From NCBI GenBank assembly GCA_003023745.1, contig PXYV01000009.1, positions 1 through 64,000 on the forward strand: a stretch of 64,000 bases of DNA, in the 5' to 3' direction. Position numbers and translations under genes: made by a program. Source of the DNA: Sulfobacillus acidophilus (GTDB lineage Bacteria > Bacillota > Sulfobacillia > Sulfobacillales > Sulfobacillaceae). This document shows, piece after piece, positions 33,947-42,675 of the stretch (position 1 is the first letter of the stretch; each line of letters opens with the position of its first letter). The notes beneath the pieces were generated by a model, which worked only from the letters and a program-made list of their open reading frames with translations, ran no database searches and was not told where the DNA came from.

Positions 33947-35533
33947 TCAAGTCTGCAACGATACAAACTGCTCCACAAGAACTGCGCCATGAGGACTGCC
34001 CCAGCCCGTCACGGCATCCCATCCGGGTCCACACTCGTACCCGACCACCCATCCGTAATTGTTGTTCCCGACGGTAATGTCGCGAAACGCCGAGGTTAGC
34101 CCAAGATTGTAAAGTATCGGATTGACGTAGCCCACGGGACCGAGTTGCTGATGAGCACGGGCTTGGTTGAGGCGGGTAAAGAGTGCAGCCCACAGTGGCG
34201 ATGCGGCCGATGTACCACCCACGACCGTGGCGGCTCCCTGAAAGTACACCGCATACCCCGTGTCGGGATCGGCGTTGGCAGCAACATCCGGGACGCCGCG
34301 GCCCAGTTTGTCATAGGGTTTCACGGGCAGATCAAGCGCGCTTTGATACGGGGGGATCGCAAACATTTGACTGATGCCGCCGCCCGAAGCGCCGTTATTG
34401 TTTGTATCGGTCCAACCCGTTTCCAAGGCTATGTCACCTGTGGGCGCCAGCAGCAGATGGGTACCTCCCACCGCCACCGCATGCGAACAGTTAGCCGGTG
34501 CATCGACATGACAGATGGGCCACCCCGGACCATTTAAGCCATAGGCTCCTTCGTCTCCGGAAGCCACGCATATAGTCACCCCTAAAAGCCCGGCCTCCGT
34601 CATGACCGCATCCCAGGCATGCATTTCTGCTGCCGGAAATCGACTCTCTGCGTCACCATAACTGATGGATAACACCGTGGGTCGATAGGTCATATCATGC
34701 ACTGCGTAATCGAGGGCCCGTAGTACGGATAGCCCGAATCCGCAATCACTGGTACCGCTGTTGGCTTCATACACCACCAATTGCGCTCCTGGAGCCAATG
34801 CCCCCGCCCACTCAACATCTAAGGTCGCTTCCAGATCTTGCGGGTTGACTCCACCGTCATTGGCAGTTCCATCGACCGATACAAAGGCGAGAGCGGGCGG
34901 CACAATGTGCACCGACTCCCAAAATGCCATCACATCGTTCTGGTTATAGCCATTTGAAAACTCGAGAAGCCCCAGTGTCTCGCCACTTCCATCCCACTGC
35001 GGCGGAAACTGATACGCTTGTCGAATATCTTGCGGGAAAAATCCCTGCCCCCCATTGGCCAGCTCTTCTGTTCTCTGGGGCTGCCGCAGGTGCGGAGTCA
35101 ACCGGGCGACATTTTGCAGTCCCACCACCCCAGTAATCCACGGTACTGCCCAATCGGGTACCGTGGGCTCGCGACTGGGCCGAAATTGCCGCACTTTGCC
35201 CTCTTGCCGATATTCAAACGCGAGCCCAAACGTCTGTGACACAGCCTCAAAAGTCCCCTCCAGCCAGATAACAAGAGGACTTTCCCCCGTCACCACCAAT
35301 CCACGGTGCACGAGCCATTCGACAATTTTGGTCCGCACATCAACTGGTACACCGTGAGCAGCGTGCAGTTCTGCTACGGTCCACGCCTGATGGCGCTGCC
35401 GCATGGTCTGATATGCGTTCTCTTCATTCCACAAGCGCAGTGTGACTGCCAGTTCCACATGATCGTTTCCCACCAGCGCATCGCTCCAGTCCCTGGCATT
35501 AGCAGACGGGAGGAGATGACCTGACATTCGCAT
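33947..35533 (-). CDS. S53 family serine-carboxyl peptidase (sedolisin/kumamolisin type)
   Basis: A 528-residue acid-active protease. Residues about 10-150 are the pro-kumamolisin activation domain (ELAVTLRLWNEENAYQ...). The catalytic residues are seen in DLEATLDVEWAGALAPGA (Glu, Asp), VASGDEGAYG (oxyanion Asp) and GGTSAASPLWAAL (nucleophile Ser). The C-terminal calcium site DITVGNNNYGWVVGYECGPGWDAVTGWGSP is complete. No signal peptide precedes the propeptide, although most members are secreted. ATG 35533 (MRMSGHLLPS) is chosen because GGGGGTGA lies about 6 bases upstream; GTG 35542 is an alternative. An acid optimum would suit an acidophile. Confidence 0.9.
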   Translation of the reverse strand: MRMSGHLLPSANARDWSDALVGNDHVELAVTLRLWNEENAYQTMRQRHQAWTVAELHAAHGVPVDVRTKIVEWLVHRGLVVTGESPLVIWLEGTFEAVSQTFGLAFEYRQEGKVRQFRPSREPTVPDWAVPWITGVVGLQNVARLTPHLRQPQRTEELANGGQGFFPQDIRQAYQFPPQWDGSGETLGLLEFSNGYNQNDVMAFWESVHIVPPALAFVSVDGTANDGGVNPQDLEATLDVEWAGALAPGAQLVVYEANSGTSDCGFGLSVLRALDYAVHDMTYRPTVLSISYGDAESRFPAAEMHAWDAVMTEAGLLGVTICVASGDEGAYGLNGPGWPICHVDAPANCSHAVAVGGTHLLLAPTGDIALETGWTDTNNNGASGGGISQMFAIPPYQSALDLPVKPYDKLGRGVPDVAANADPDTGYAVYFQGAATVVGGTSAASPLWAALFTRLNQARAHQQLGPVGYVNPILYNLGLTSAFRDITVGNNNYGWVVGYECGPGWDAVTGWGSPHGAVLVEQFVSLQT

Positions 35534-35588
35534 GACTATCACCCCCTGGGAATACTACATCATATGGTACAGACGCCCAAAAGTACCA

Positions 35589-36059
35589 CTATGTGTTAGG
35601 AATTCCCCAAGCAGTAAGGCGGTGGGGTGTCTGAATTTGACACGCTGGGCACAGAACTTTCAACTCGATGTAACCCCGTGAATCCGGTGGCAGCGCATTG
35701 GACAATCCTTCCGACACTTCGCCCGCAGGCACGTCCTGGCCACATTGTCCGCACACCCGCAAGGCCCGGAACCAGGGAAGCTCATTCGCCGCATTCTGCT
35801 CAGGCACGTCTTCTGCCATCACAAAGAGGGGATCCCCAACCTTCCCCGCCTTGAGCGCACGCTGGACTGCTGCGCGCCCCACCGTTTCCATTAAAGAAAT
35901 TTCGCTGTCAAAGGGATGGGCACGAGTCACGGAAAGCCACAACGATCGCGGCACAATCACCGAGACCATGTCGGTGCCGTCGTCGTGCGGCAACGAGAAA
36001 ATAGCCCACGGCCCCTCCGGGGCATCCCCTAGGAGATGTAATAAATCAATGTGCGGCAC
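35589..36059 (-). CDS. Zinc-ribbon-like hypothetical protein
   Basis: A 156-residue protein I cannot name. The C-terminal third carries two CxxC pairs about 40 residues apart (RVCGQCGQDVP and VLCPACQIQTP), so it likely binds zinc. The N-terminal part (VPHIDLLHLLGDAPEGPWAIFSLPHDDGTDMVSVIVPRSLW) looks like a compact alpha/beta domain. I choose GTG 36059, which has GGAGGAG 6 bases upstream; the frame stays open to 36278 but has no start site there. It is transcribed in the same direction as the S53 gene and the 104-residue gene upstream. Confidence 0.6.
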   Translation of the reverse strand: MPHIDLLHLLGDAPEGPWAIFSLPHDDGTDMVSVIVPRSLWLSVTRAHPFDSEISLMETVGRAAVQRALKAGKVGDPLFVMAEDVPEQNAANELPWFRALRVCGQCGQDVPAGEVSEGLSNALPPDSRGYIELKVLCPACQIQTPHRLTAWGIPNT

Positions 36060-36352
36060 GATCTCTCCTCCTGTCACGTTGTCAATAGTTTGCTCAAGTC
36101 CGGACCGCAGCACCGGATTCGGCCCAGCACCACCATAGGCATTCGGCGCAGATGGACACCGGCCTATGTTCAGATCTTGCTCGCATCCCCCGGGGAGGCA
36201 GGCGCATGAGGTCGCGAGCGGGCTGGTTTGGCCCAAACCTCTCTTCGGCTTGTCTGCCAGCGTCTGGCACTGATCCATCGGTTAGAGATGCACAATCGGT
36301 CCCTGCCATAAGGCAAACCTCGCCCAGCGTTTGAGATGCGCGTCCTTTGGTC

Positions 36353-36667
36353 TCAACCCCGTTGCTTTACCCAATCTACCACCTCAGGACTAAACTGGCG
36401 CAATTCATCCTCGTCCACCAGTCCCTGGCGCCACATGTCCATGAGACAAAATATCGCAGTCGACCGACGAAAGTCATCAAACATGCGCTGCACTTCCTTG
36501 TCCCGCTGCCGAAGAAGATCGTACAACTTTAGATAGCGGGCATGGTCTGAAACGCTCTGGTCATCACACACCAGCCGACACTCGTCCACAATCCTGCGCG
36601 AGAAACGATCAAGCGCCCGCGCCCTCACTTCCTTAAATGTCCGCCAATCCGCTTCCGCAATCGCCAT
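36353..36667 (-). CDS. Small hypothetical helical protein
   Basis: A 104-residue, highly charged protein predicted to be almost all helix (DWRTFKEVRARALDRFSRRIVDECRLVCDDQ..., DKEVQRMFDDFRRSTAIFCLMDMWRQGLVDEDELRQFSPEVVDWV). I do not recognise it. GGAGGGGTAG precedes the ATG, which supports a real gene. It may be in one transcript with the zinc-ribbon gene 290 bases downstream. Confidence 0.6.
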   Translation of the reverse strand: MAIAEADWRTFKEVRARALDRFSRRIVDECRLVCDDQSVSDHARYLKLYDLLRQRDKEVQRMFDDFRRSTAIFCLMDMWRQGLVDEDELRQFSPEVVDWVKQRG

Positions 36668-37545
36668 CTACCCCTCCTGTGATCCCCGTCTGATCAATTG
36701 GAACCGCTATCACCCCGTAGCAACCACAGCTATTCGAGGAAGCCTGCTTCGGCTTTCATGATACCAAACCATCCAATAACGAAAACACCAAGGCCCGACT
36801 GGTTGCGCGTCTATTGCTCCAATCTGGTCCAGCATGGCGATCAACTCGCTTTATGATTAATTAAGGAGACACCCATGGCTCGAAATCGGGGTGGCCTGAC
36901 GAATGAAAAACGCCCCGCTAGGGCGATATCACGAGGATCTGTATGTGGGCTCGCGTCCAACTGATATCATATGTGGTAGGTGCAGCCTATTTTTAATGAA
37001 CTACATATGCAAACCCTGTGACCGCGACGACCGCATTGACAGCGCCCGCCGGATCATCAGTTCCAGCCGAAATAGACTGAACACCTCCCGGGTTTCACAC
37101 TAGCCAGCCATTAACCGACATTGTTGCCACGGGATATGTCTCACAGCGATACCTTATGGTATTTTTTTGATACTTCCGTTACATTCGATTTTTCTCGCAT
37201 AAATTCCTGCCGGAACTTAGCGAGTGGCATTGGCTAATTCAGCGTACGCGAAAAGTAGGACCACTCGATGAGGGATTACTCGATAGGAGTTATAAAGACG
37301 AAGGGTAACCTACTACACAGCGCAATCGGTTTGGCCGGCGCGCATCGCGACACATGCTGTTATCTTTAGGCGTTGCCATTGTTGGAGAATTGGGCTGTTG
37401 AACGGCGCTCTCAAGTTCGTCCCTCTTGCTCCGAGTCCACAGATCCTCACGCCACGGAGGAGATTTCCGTGCAATCTTAGTCTCGTGGGCAATGCTAAAT
37501 CTGCGCTAATTTTTGGTCGGCCGAAAGTATTTCACAACCACCCGT
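36668..37545. other. 878-base gene-poor stretch
   Basis: No gene is recognisable apart from a possible small reading frame (36875-36964). AT content is higher than in the neighbours around 37140-37220. ATACC-TTAT-GGTAT followed by T residues (37149-37168) could be a weak plus-strand terminator. It borders the 3' end of the exopolysaccharide operon and may be a former insertion site. Confidence 0.4.
36875..36964 (+). CDS. Possible 29-residue small protein
   Basis: AAGGAG lies 8 bases before an ATG whose frame reads MARNRGGLTNEKRPARAISR... for 29 codons. The first dozen residues recall the start of clostridial-type small acid-soluble spore proteins (M-x-R-x-R-G-x-x-(S/T)-x-E), after which similarity is lost. 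It may be a real small protein or the remnant of such a gene after a frameshift. Confidence 0.25.
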   Translation: MARNRGGLTNEKRPARAISRGSVCGLASN

Positions 37546-38949
37546 TTAATGGGCCCCTCGCTGCTGAAACACTGCCGGTATGGTTTTAGCCATAATCTTT
37601 AAGTCGAGCGCCAGCGACCAGCGATCAATATATTCCATATCCAAGCGCATCCAATCTTGAAAATCAATGTCGTTACGACCCGAGATTTGCCATAAACACG
37701 TGATGCCCGGACGCACCGATAGACGCTTACGGTAATCAGGTCCGTAAAGCTTCACTTCGCTTGGCAAAGCCGGTCGCGGTCCTACCATGCTCATGTGTCC
37801 GACCAAAACATTAAAAAGTTGAGGCAACTCGTCAATACTGGTTTTGCGCAGCCACTTGCCCACCCGCGTGACCCGCGGATCATCAGGAATCTTAAACACA
37901 GGACCAGACATGACATTCAAATGCTGAAGTTCTTCCTTAAGCTCTTCTGCGTTAGGGACCATCGTCCGCAATTTGTAACAAGGAAATTCACGACCGTTCA
38001 CTCCCACCCGTCTTTGTGTAAAAAAGACGGGACCCGTGGGATCATCAATCTTCAAGGCAATCATGGCAGCCAGCATAATCGGGGAGGTTACCACGATGCC
38101 GATCACCGAGACGACAATGTCAACTACCCGTTTCACGATTGACCGCGAGGTCTGGTGGGCAGAGGAGGCGTCGACAACCAGCACCGAATTGCCGTAAAAA
38201 TCATACAGTCGCGAGCGGTGCGCCAAAGCGCCCATCTCGTCCAGAACCAGTCGCACTTCCTTGCCCTGCTGGCGCGCCATCTGAATCGCGGGCATCAAAA
38301 CATCCTCGGCCACAGGCATAGCAATCACTAACGTATCTACCACGGTAGAGGCAAACAATTGACGCAAGCGATCCACCGCCGCTTGCGCGGTCTGGCCGTC
38401 ACCCAATCGGACCGGCAACTGGTCCACGACTTGCATACCCGCTTCAGGCACCATGGCCACCGTCTCACTGAAAATGCTAACCCGCTTGGGATAGCCGAGC
38501 ACGATGAGCCGTCGCTGATCCCGACCACTTAGGCGAAATCGCCCCACGGAGAGTTTGATGACGGAATGGACCAGCGTTTGAAACACAAACGCGGTAACTG
38601 GAAATAGTAGAAAGATAGCTCGGGAGAACCAATTTGCCTTTAATACGAAGATGAGCAGCACCAGGGCAAGACCCGTCTCGGCGGAAGCCACCGCTAGCAT
38701 ACCCATTTCTGAGGGCAGTTGATTCCAACGGCGCGAGTAGCCACGAAAATTTAATTTTAGCGCAAACCAAGAAATCGCCAGCACAAAAATTGAAAAAGAA
38801 AAATACGATGATACCAGGTGAACCGTCGCCACTCGAGGATTAAACCATGCTAAATAGGCATGCACAACAAATAGATACGCAACATACGCTGCCGCTGTGT
38901 CCACAAACACCGCTAGTTCATCCCAGCGATTAGTTCTTCCGCGAGACAT
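37546..38949 (-). CDS. Polyprenyl-phosphate sugar phosphotransferase (WbaP/CpsE type)
   Basis: A 467-residue priming enzyme that transfers a sugar-1-phosphate from a nucleotide sugar to undecaprenyl phosphate, the first step of exopolysaccharide assembly. Residues 1-250 hold four membrane segments and a CoA-binding-like soluble domain. The C-terminal catalytic domain begins with a hydrophobic hairpin (VVDIVVSVIGIVVTSPIMLAAMIALKI) and shows CYKLRTMVPNAEELKEEL, KTSIDELPQLFNVLVGHMSMVGPRPALPSEV and RPGITCLWQISGR. ATG 38949 with GGGAGGG upstream is preferred over 38985. It is the last gene of the minus-strand operon and may also have its own promoter in the 38950-39194 gap. Confidence 0.9.
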   Translation of the reverse strand: MSRGRTNRWDELAVFVDTAAAYVAYLFVVHAYLAWFNPRVATVHLVSSYFSFSIFVLAISWFALKLNFRGYSRRWNQLPSEMGMLAVASAETGLALVLLIFVLKANWFSRAIFLLFPVTAFVFQTLVHSVIKLSVGRFRLSGRDQRRLIVLGYPKRVSIFSETVAMVPEAGMQVVDQLPVRLGDGQTAQAAVDRLRQLFASTVVDTLVIAMPVAEDVLMPAIQMARQQGKEVRLVLDEMGALAHRSRLYDFYGNSVLVVDASSAHQTSRSIVKRVVDIVVSVIGIVVTSPIMLAAMIALKIDDPTGPVFFTQRRVGVNGREFPCYKLRTMVPNAEELKEELQHLNVMSGPVFKIPDDPRVTRVGKWLRKTSIDELPQLFNVLVGHMSMVGPRPALPSEVKLYGPDYRKRLSVRPGITCLWQISGRNDIDFQDWMRLDMEYIDRWSLALDLKIMAKTIPAVFQQRGAH

Positions 38950-39194
38950 CCCGAACTCCCTCCCTGCGTAATCCATTATAATCATGATCGATGAGTTGCG
39001 TAAGGATGAGATTATTTCCGCAATAATTTTTAGGACGCGTAGAGATTACATTCCTCATCCTCCAAGCACACACTCGTCGGCAGCAATGGAGGCAAGCTTC
39101 GCGAACAGCGTAAAATAAGGACATGCGAAGTGGATGCCATTTGACAATGACGCCAAGTTAAGCATCATACAACGTAGGGGGAGGAAATCAGGCT

Positions 39195-39641
39195 ATGCGT
39201 CGCATGTTGCCCACACCCTATTTATTTGGGGCAATTGTGCTGGGGATATTGGCGCTCCTAAATATCGTATGGCTTCGCCATAATTCTATCTCGACGGCCA
39301 TTGCCATTGCCCTGTATCTGGTGGTGTTCACCTTGGCGTTCTTTGGGGGACGCAGCGCCAAACTGTCGTCATCGCGGCCTGGACTCTATGGTGCCATGAT
39401 CGGTGTCTTATTTGGTGTGATTGCAGGTCTTGGGTCTTTTTTGGTGCGCGACAGTCTACGCGACATTGATGTGCCGGCGCACCTGGCCGTGAGACTGAAG
39501 CTTTTGGCTTGGGCCAACTCGCCGGGCGGCCATATCGCTGCGCTCGTCACGGCAATGGTCGCGTTTGGCGTCATCAGCCTGGTAGTTGGTTCTATTGGGG
39601 GGGTCAGTGTCAAAGGCCCCACCCGTCCCGGCAAGGCCTAA
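39195..39641 (+). CDS. Small four-helix membrane protein
   Basis: A 148-residue membrane protein with about four segments (YLFGAIVLGILALLNIVWL, AIAIALYLVVFTLAFFGG, LYGAMIGVLFGVIAGLGSFL, IAALVTAMVAFGVISLVVGSIGG). No family can be named. It starts at ATG 39195 behind GGGGGAGG and is the only plus-strand gene inside the exopolysaccharide cluster. Its stop overlaps the convergent glycosyltransferase by 4 bases. Confidence 0.65.
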   Translation: MRRMLPTPYLFGAIVLGILALLNIVWLRHNSISTAIAIALYLVVFTLAFFGGRSAKLSSSRPGLYGAMIGVLFGVIAGLGSFLVRDSLRDIDVPAHLAVRLKLLAWANSPGGHIAALVTAMVAFGVISLVVGSIGGVSVKGPTRPGKA

Positions 39642-40642
39642 CGCCGAAGAGCCAGCGCTGCTTCCCAAGGTGCGATTCGAGCCGTCGAGGTGCCGTGCAA
39701 TCGGAGGCCAGGCCGTAGTCTTTTGAGTGTGTTGACGACTGTCATGACGTTCATCTCGTCCAGCAAGAGCGCCTGAGGTTGGAGCGATGCCCGTTCGACA
39801 ATGACCGGTAGTTTGTGTCCAATCACAGCGACGCCAAGACTTACCGCCGCATCAACATCCAAGGCCAACCCATCGTCAAACTGCGGTGCCAAAAGATAGT
39901 CCGATTGCAACAGCCACGCAGCCCAACCCGACCACTGCGGCACAAATTGCACCGAAACTCCCAGTGCCCGAGCATACACTTCGAGTCGGTTGCGTTCAGG
40001 ACCGTCGCCCAACACGGTCAACGTCACCAATTGCCCCTGATCGCGCAACACACTCAGTGCATTAAACACAAGGTCCAATCCCTTACATGTGTCGACAATT
40101 CCAGCTGTAATTATGCGCAGACCATTGCGCTCCCCATCAAGCCGGTCCAATTTGCGCTGCCAGTCCACCAAGGGCGGCAGGCAATGCAGACGGCTGGCCA
40201 TCACCACATTCGCGTGCGCAAAGTGTGCGTGAGCGACGCGGCTGACGGTCAGGATCCCGTCCAAGCGCGTGTACAGGGACCGCTGCAAAGGCGTCAGCGG
40301 CTCAGTCTGCCGTCCTAATAGGTAGAGGCCGACATGACCTGTGGCTGCCTCAACCACTCGCCAGTCGGTCATAAAATCCTGATCGCATATAATCCGGTCA
40401 AACCCGCAGGCAACGTCTTGCAGCCCTTTTTGCGCCTTTTTGCTCCAGCGCTGCGGATGGGCCGAGAGCGGGGCGTTGACGTGAGGCCAATCCACAGCAA
40501 GCGGCCGACCGGTCGGGGGCACCAGGGGCTGCACCACAACCCGCCAGCCCGCGTGATTCAAGACCTCTGAACCCCAATAGGCAGCTAGTGCACCCGGATT
40601 ACATCCCAGATCGTGCACGACCCACAAGATGGAAGAACTCAC
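39638..40642 (-). CDS. Family 4-like glycosyltransferase
   Basis: A 334-residue GT-B glycosyltransferase. The C-terminal half has RIITAGIVDTCKGLDLVFNALSVLRDQGQLVTLTVLGDGPERNRLEVYARALGVSVQFVPQWSG, the usual GT4 donor-binding pattern. The N-terminus reads SSSILWVVHDLGCNPGALAAYWGSEVL. The HxxxxEGFG-like motif is degenerate (YLLAPQFDDGLALDVDAAVSLGVAVIG), so it is a divergent member. GTG 40642 overlaps the epimerase stop (GTGA); the longer frame to 40723 is not supported. It should add a sugar to the lipid-linked exopolysaccharide unit. Confidence 0.78.
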   Translation of the reverse strand: MSSSILWVVHDLGCNPGALAAYWGSEVLNHAGWRVVVQPLVPPTGRPLAVDWPHVNAPLSAHPQRWSKKAQKGLQDVACGFDRIICDQDFMTDWRVVEAATGHVGLYLLGRQTEPLTPLQRSLYTRLDGILTVSRVAHAHFAHANVVMASRLHCLPPLVDWQRKLDRLDGERNGLRIITAGIVDTCKGLDLVFNALSVLRDQGQLVTLTVLGDGPERNRLEVYARALGVSVQFVPQWSGWAAWLLQSDYLLAPQFDDGLALDVDAAVSLGVAVIGHKLPVIVERASLQPQALLLDEMNVMTVVNTLKRLRPGLRLHGTSTARIAPWEAALALRR

Positions 40643-41565
40643 GCCAAGCCTGCATCCTCTATAAACCACTGATAGGTTTCTTTCAGGCCTGGCTCCAGTT
40701 CCACTTCCGCGAGAAATCCCCAATCCGATGCTCGTGCCACATCAAGCCGACTATGCCGGATATCGCCCGGGCGTTCCGGTCCATAGCGTACCGCCTCAGG
40801 TGACTTCCCTGCCAACCGTGCCAGAGTGCGCCAAATTTGCACCACGCTCGTAGCCTTTTGCGTGCCAATGTTATAGACCTCAGAACCGTCCACGTTCCCC
40901 AACCGATGACAAAAGGCCCGGGCCACATCTTTCACATAAATGAAATCCCGCGTCTGTTGCCCATCTCCGTCGATCCGAGGTACCTGGCCGCGTGCCAGTG
41001 CCTCACAAAATACGCCAATCACCGCACCTTCGCCGTTAACACGCTGCCTGGGTCCGTAAACATTGGCAAGCCGCAAAATCGTCGTCCGCAGTTGACCTGA
41101 CCGCGCTTCGTGCCGTATATACATCTCCGCCACCTGCTTATCCAACCCGTAGTAGGCTAGAGGAATGCTGAGCGCCTCTTCGGCGAGCGGAATATTCGGA
41201 TTATCGCCATAGACGGCTGCCGACGAGGCAAAGCGAAACTCGCCACATTGGAGCTCGCGCGCCGCCTGCAGCATCGCCACCGTGCCGATTACATTGATGC
41301 GAACATCGTCCTCAGGATGCGCCTCCGCCCAAGGCACGCTAATTTGTGCGGCCAAATGAATCAGCACATCCGCCCGCCCGATCTGACCCAACCAGGCATC
41401 GCGTTCCAGCACATCTCCCTGGATGAAATGAGCGCATGCCGACAAGTTTTTCAACGATCCATGCGACAGATTGTCGACCACGACGACATCTAGATCGCGT
41501 CTTACTAATTCCTCCACTAAGTGTGAACCAATAAATCCGGCACCGCCGGTTACTACAACTCGCAA
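40639..41565 (-). CDS. NAD-dependent sugar epimerase/dehydratase (GalE-like)
   Basis: A 308-residue extended SDR. VVTGGAGFIGSHLVEEL is the NAD loop, FRFASSAAVYG has the catalytic Ser, and AYYGLDKQVAEMY the YxxxK pair. It is most like UDP-glucose/UDP-GlcNAc 4-epimerases and would supply a nucleotide sugar to this cluster. It starts with TTG at 41565, directly after the TAA of the upstream GT4 gene, with GGGGGAG 8 bases upstream. Its own stop overlaps the next gene by 4 bases. Confidence 0.87.
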   Translation of the reverse strand: MRVVVTGGAGFIGSHLVEELVRRDLDVVVVDNLSHGSLKNLSACAHFIQGDVLERDAWLGQIGRADVLIHLAAQISVPWAEAHPEDDVRINVIGTVAMLQAARELQCGEFRFASSAAVYGDNPNIPLAEEALSIPLAYYGLDKQVAEMYIRHEARSGQLRTTILRLANVYGPRQRVNGEGAVIGVFCEALARGQVPRIDGDGQQTRDFIYVKDVARAFCHRLGNVDGSEVYNIGTQKATSVVQIWRTLARLAGKSPEAVRYGPERPGDIRHSRLDVARASDWGFLAEVELEPGLKETYQWFIEDAGLA

Positions 41566-42675
41566 TTACGATCTCCCCCGCAATGCATCATGATAGACGT
41601 TCAGATAGCTTCGTGCGATTCGCGGCCAGGAAAACTCTTCCGCGTAGACCTGCCCCTCGGTCACCATGCGATGTGCGGTCTCGGGGGCGTCTAAGACTTG
41701 TTCAATGGCTGCGGACCATGCCTCCACCGAATCTGGATCGACGAGTATCCCGTAATCTTGCACGACCTCGCGCACGGATGGAATATCGCTGGCAATGACT
41801 GGAACCCCGACCGCTAACGCTTGCGCCGGAGGAAGTCCGAACCCCTCATAGCGGGACGGATACACAAAGACATCAGCGCTATGATACAAAGCTACCAGAT
41901 CGTGCCGCGACACAAAGGGCGTTACCAGCACCTGACTATCTAGCCCCAGATCCACCAATGCCCGTCGCACCGAGAGGTTGTCCTTGGCTCCTACTAAGAC
42001 CAGTTCCGCGTCACGGTGGCGTGAAAAGACCGTCTTCATCGCCGTTAATAGCGTTCCCACGTTCTTGCGTTCATCAAACCCGCCCACGTAGAGGACCCGG
42101 GGATGGCGCCTCAATCCAAACCGTCGTGCGGTTTGCATAAGATGCTGTGAGTCTAGCTCTTCAAAGAAGTCCGGATGCACTCCATTGGGGATAACCACTG
42201 TTTTTGACGTTAAATGGGGAAAAAATTCGCGCATGTCATCGAAGGTCGCATGGGATATTGCGACAATCCGATCCGCGTAGGGCAGGGATCGTTCAATATG
42301 CGAAAAATAATGGCGTTCCTTGACACTTTTGCGATAAGCGGCGAGGCGGTAGGGGATAAGGTCATGCACCGTCACAACCGACGGAACCGAAAGCCGTGCG
42401 GGCGGATGCGCCATAAAGGGAATATGCAGCAGCTCAACGTCCCTAGGAACCCGCCGCACCCCGTAATATTCCCACCACCACTTAGCAAGCGGAGACGGAT
42501 GCCGGCGCAATTCCAACCCCAAATGCGGCTTATCCGGGACTAAGGCTGAAGTCTGCCGTCCTACCCCAACCACCTGTGCCCCAACCCGTCGTAATCCATA
42601 CACTAAACCCTCAATGTATTCTTCGGTCCCCGTACGAAACCCAGCCGTGTTGGAGACGTCGATGGCGATATTCAT
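41566..42675 (-). CDS. GT4 glycosyltransferase
   Basis: A 369-residue GT-B enzyme of family 4. MNIAIDVSNTAGFRTGTEEYIEGLVYGL is the acceptor-side start, RVLYVGGFDERKNVGTLLTAM the hinge strand, and HSADVFVYPSRYEGFGLPPAQALAVGVPVIASDIPSVREVV the donor site (ExFGLP). It probably uses a GDP- or UDP-sugar. Its ATG overlaps the stop of iscB by 4 bases (ATGA) and has no ribosome binding site of its own within 20 bases, so translation may be coupled to iscB. A longer frame to 43260 is only the antisense-like shadow of iscB. Confidence 0.87.
   Translation of the reverse strand: MNIAIDVSNTAGFRTGTEEYIEGLVYGLRRVGAQVVGVGRQTSALVPDKPHLGLELRRHPSPLAKWWWEYYGVRRVPRDVELLHIPFMAHPPARLSVPSVVTVHDLIPYRLAAYRKSVKERHYFSHIERSLPYADRIVAISHATFDDMREFFPHLTSKTVVIPNGVHPDFFEELDSQHLMQTARRFGLRRHPRVLYVGGFDERKNVGTLLTAMKTVFSRHRDAELVLVGAKDNLSVRRALVDLGLDSQVLVTPFVSRHDLVALYHSADVFVYPSRYEGFGLPPAQALAVGVPVIASDIPSVREVVQDYGILVDPDSVEAWSAAIEQVLDAPETAHRMVTEGQVYAEEFSWPRIARSYLNVYHDALRGRS

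Noticed and set aside
33942-33957. tRNA T-arm-like sequence GCAGGTTCAAGTCTGC
   Set aside because: It codes for the last residues of the S53 peptidase and no acceptor, D or anticodon arm lies at the right distance.
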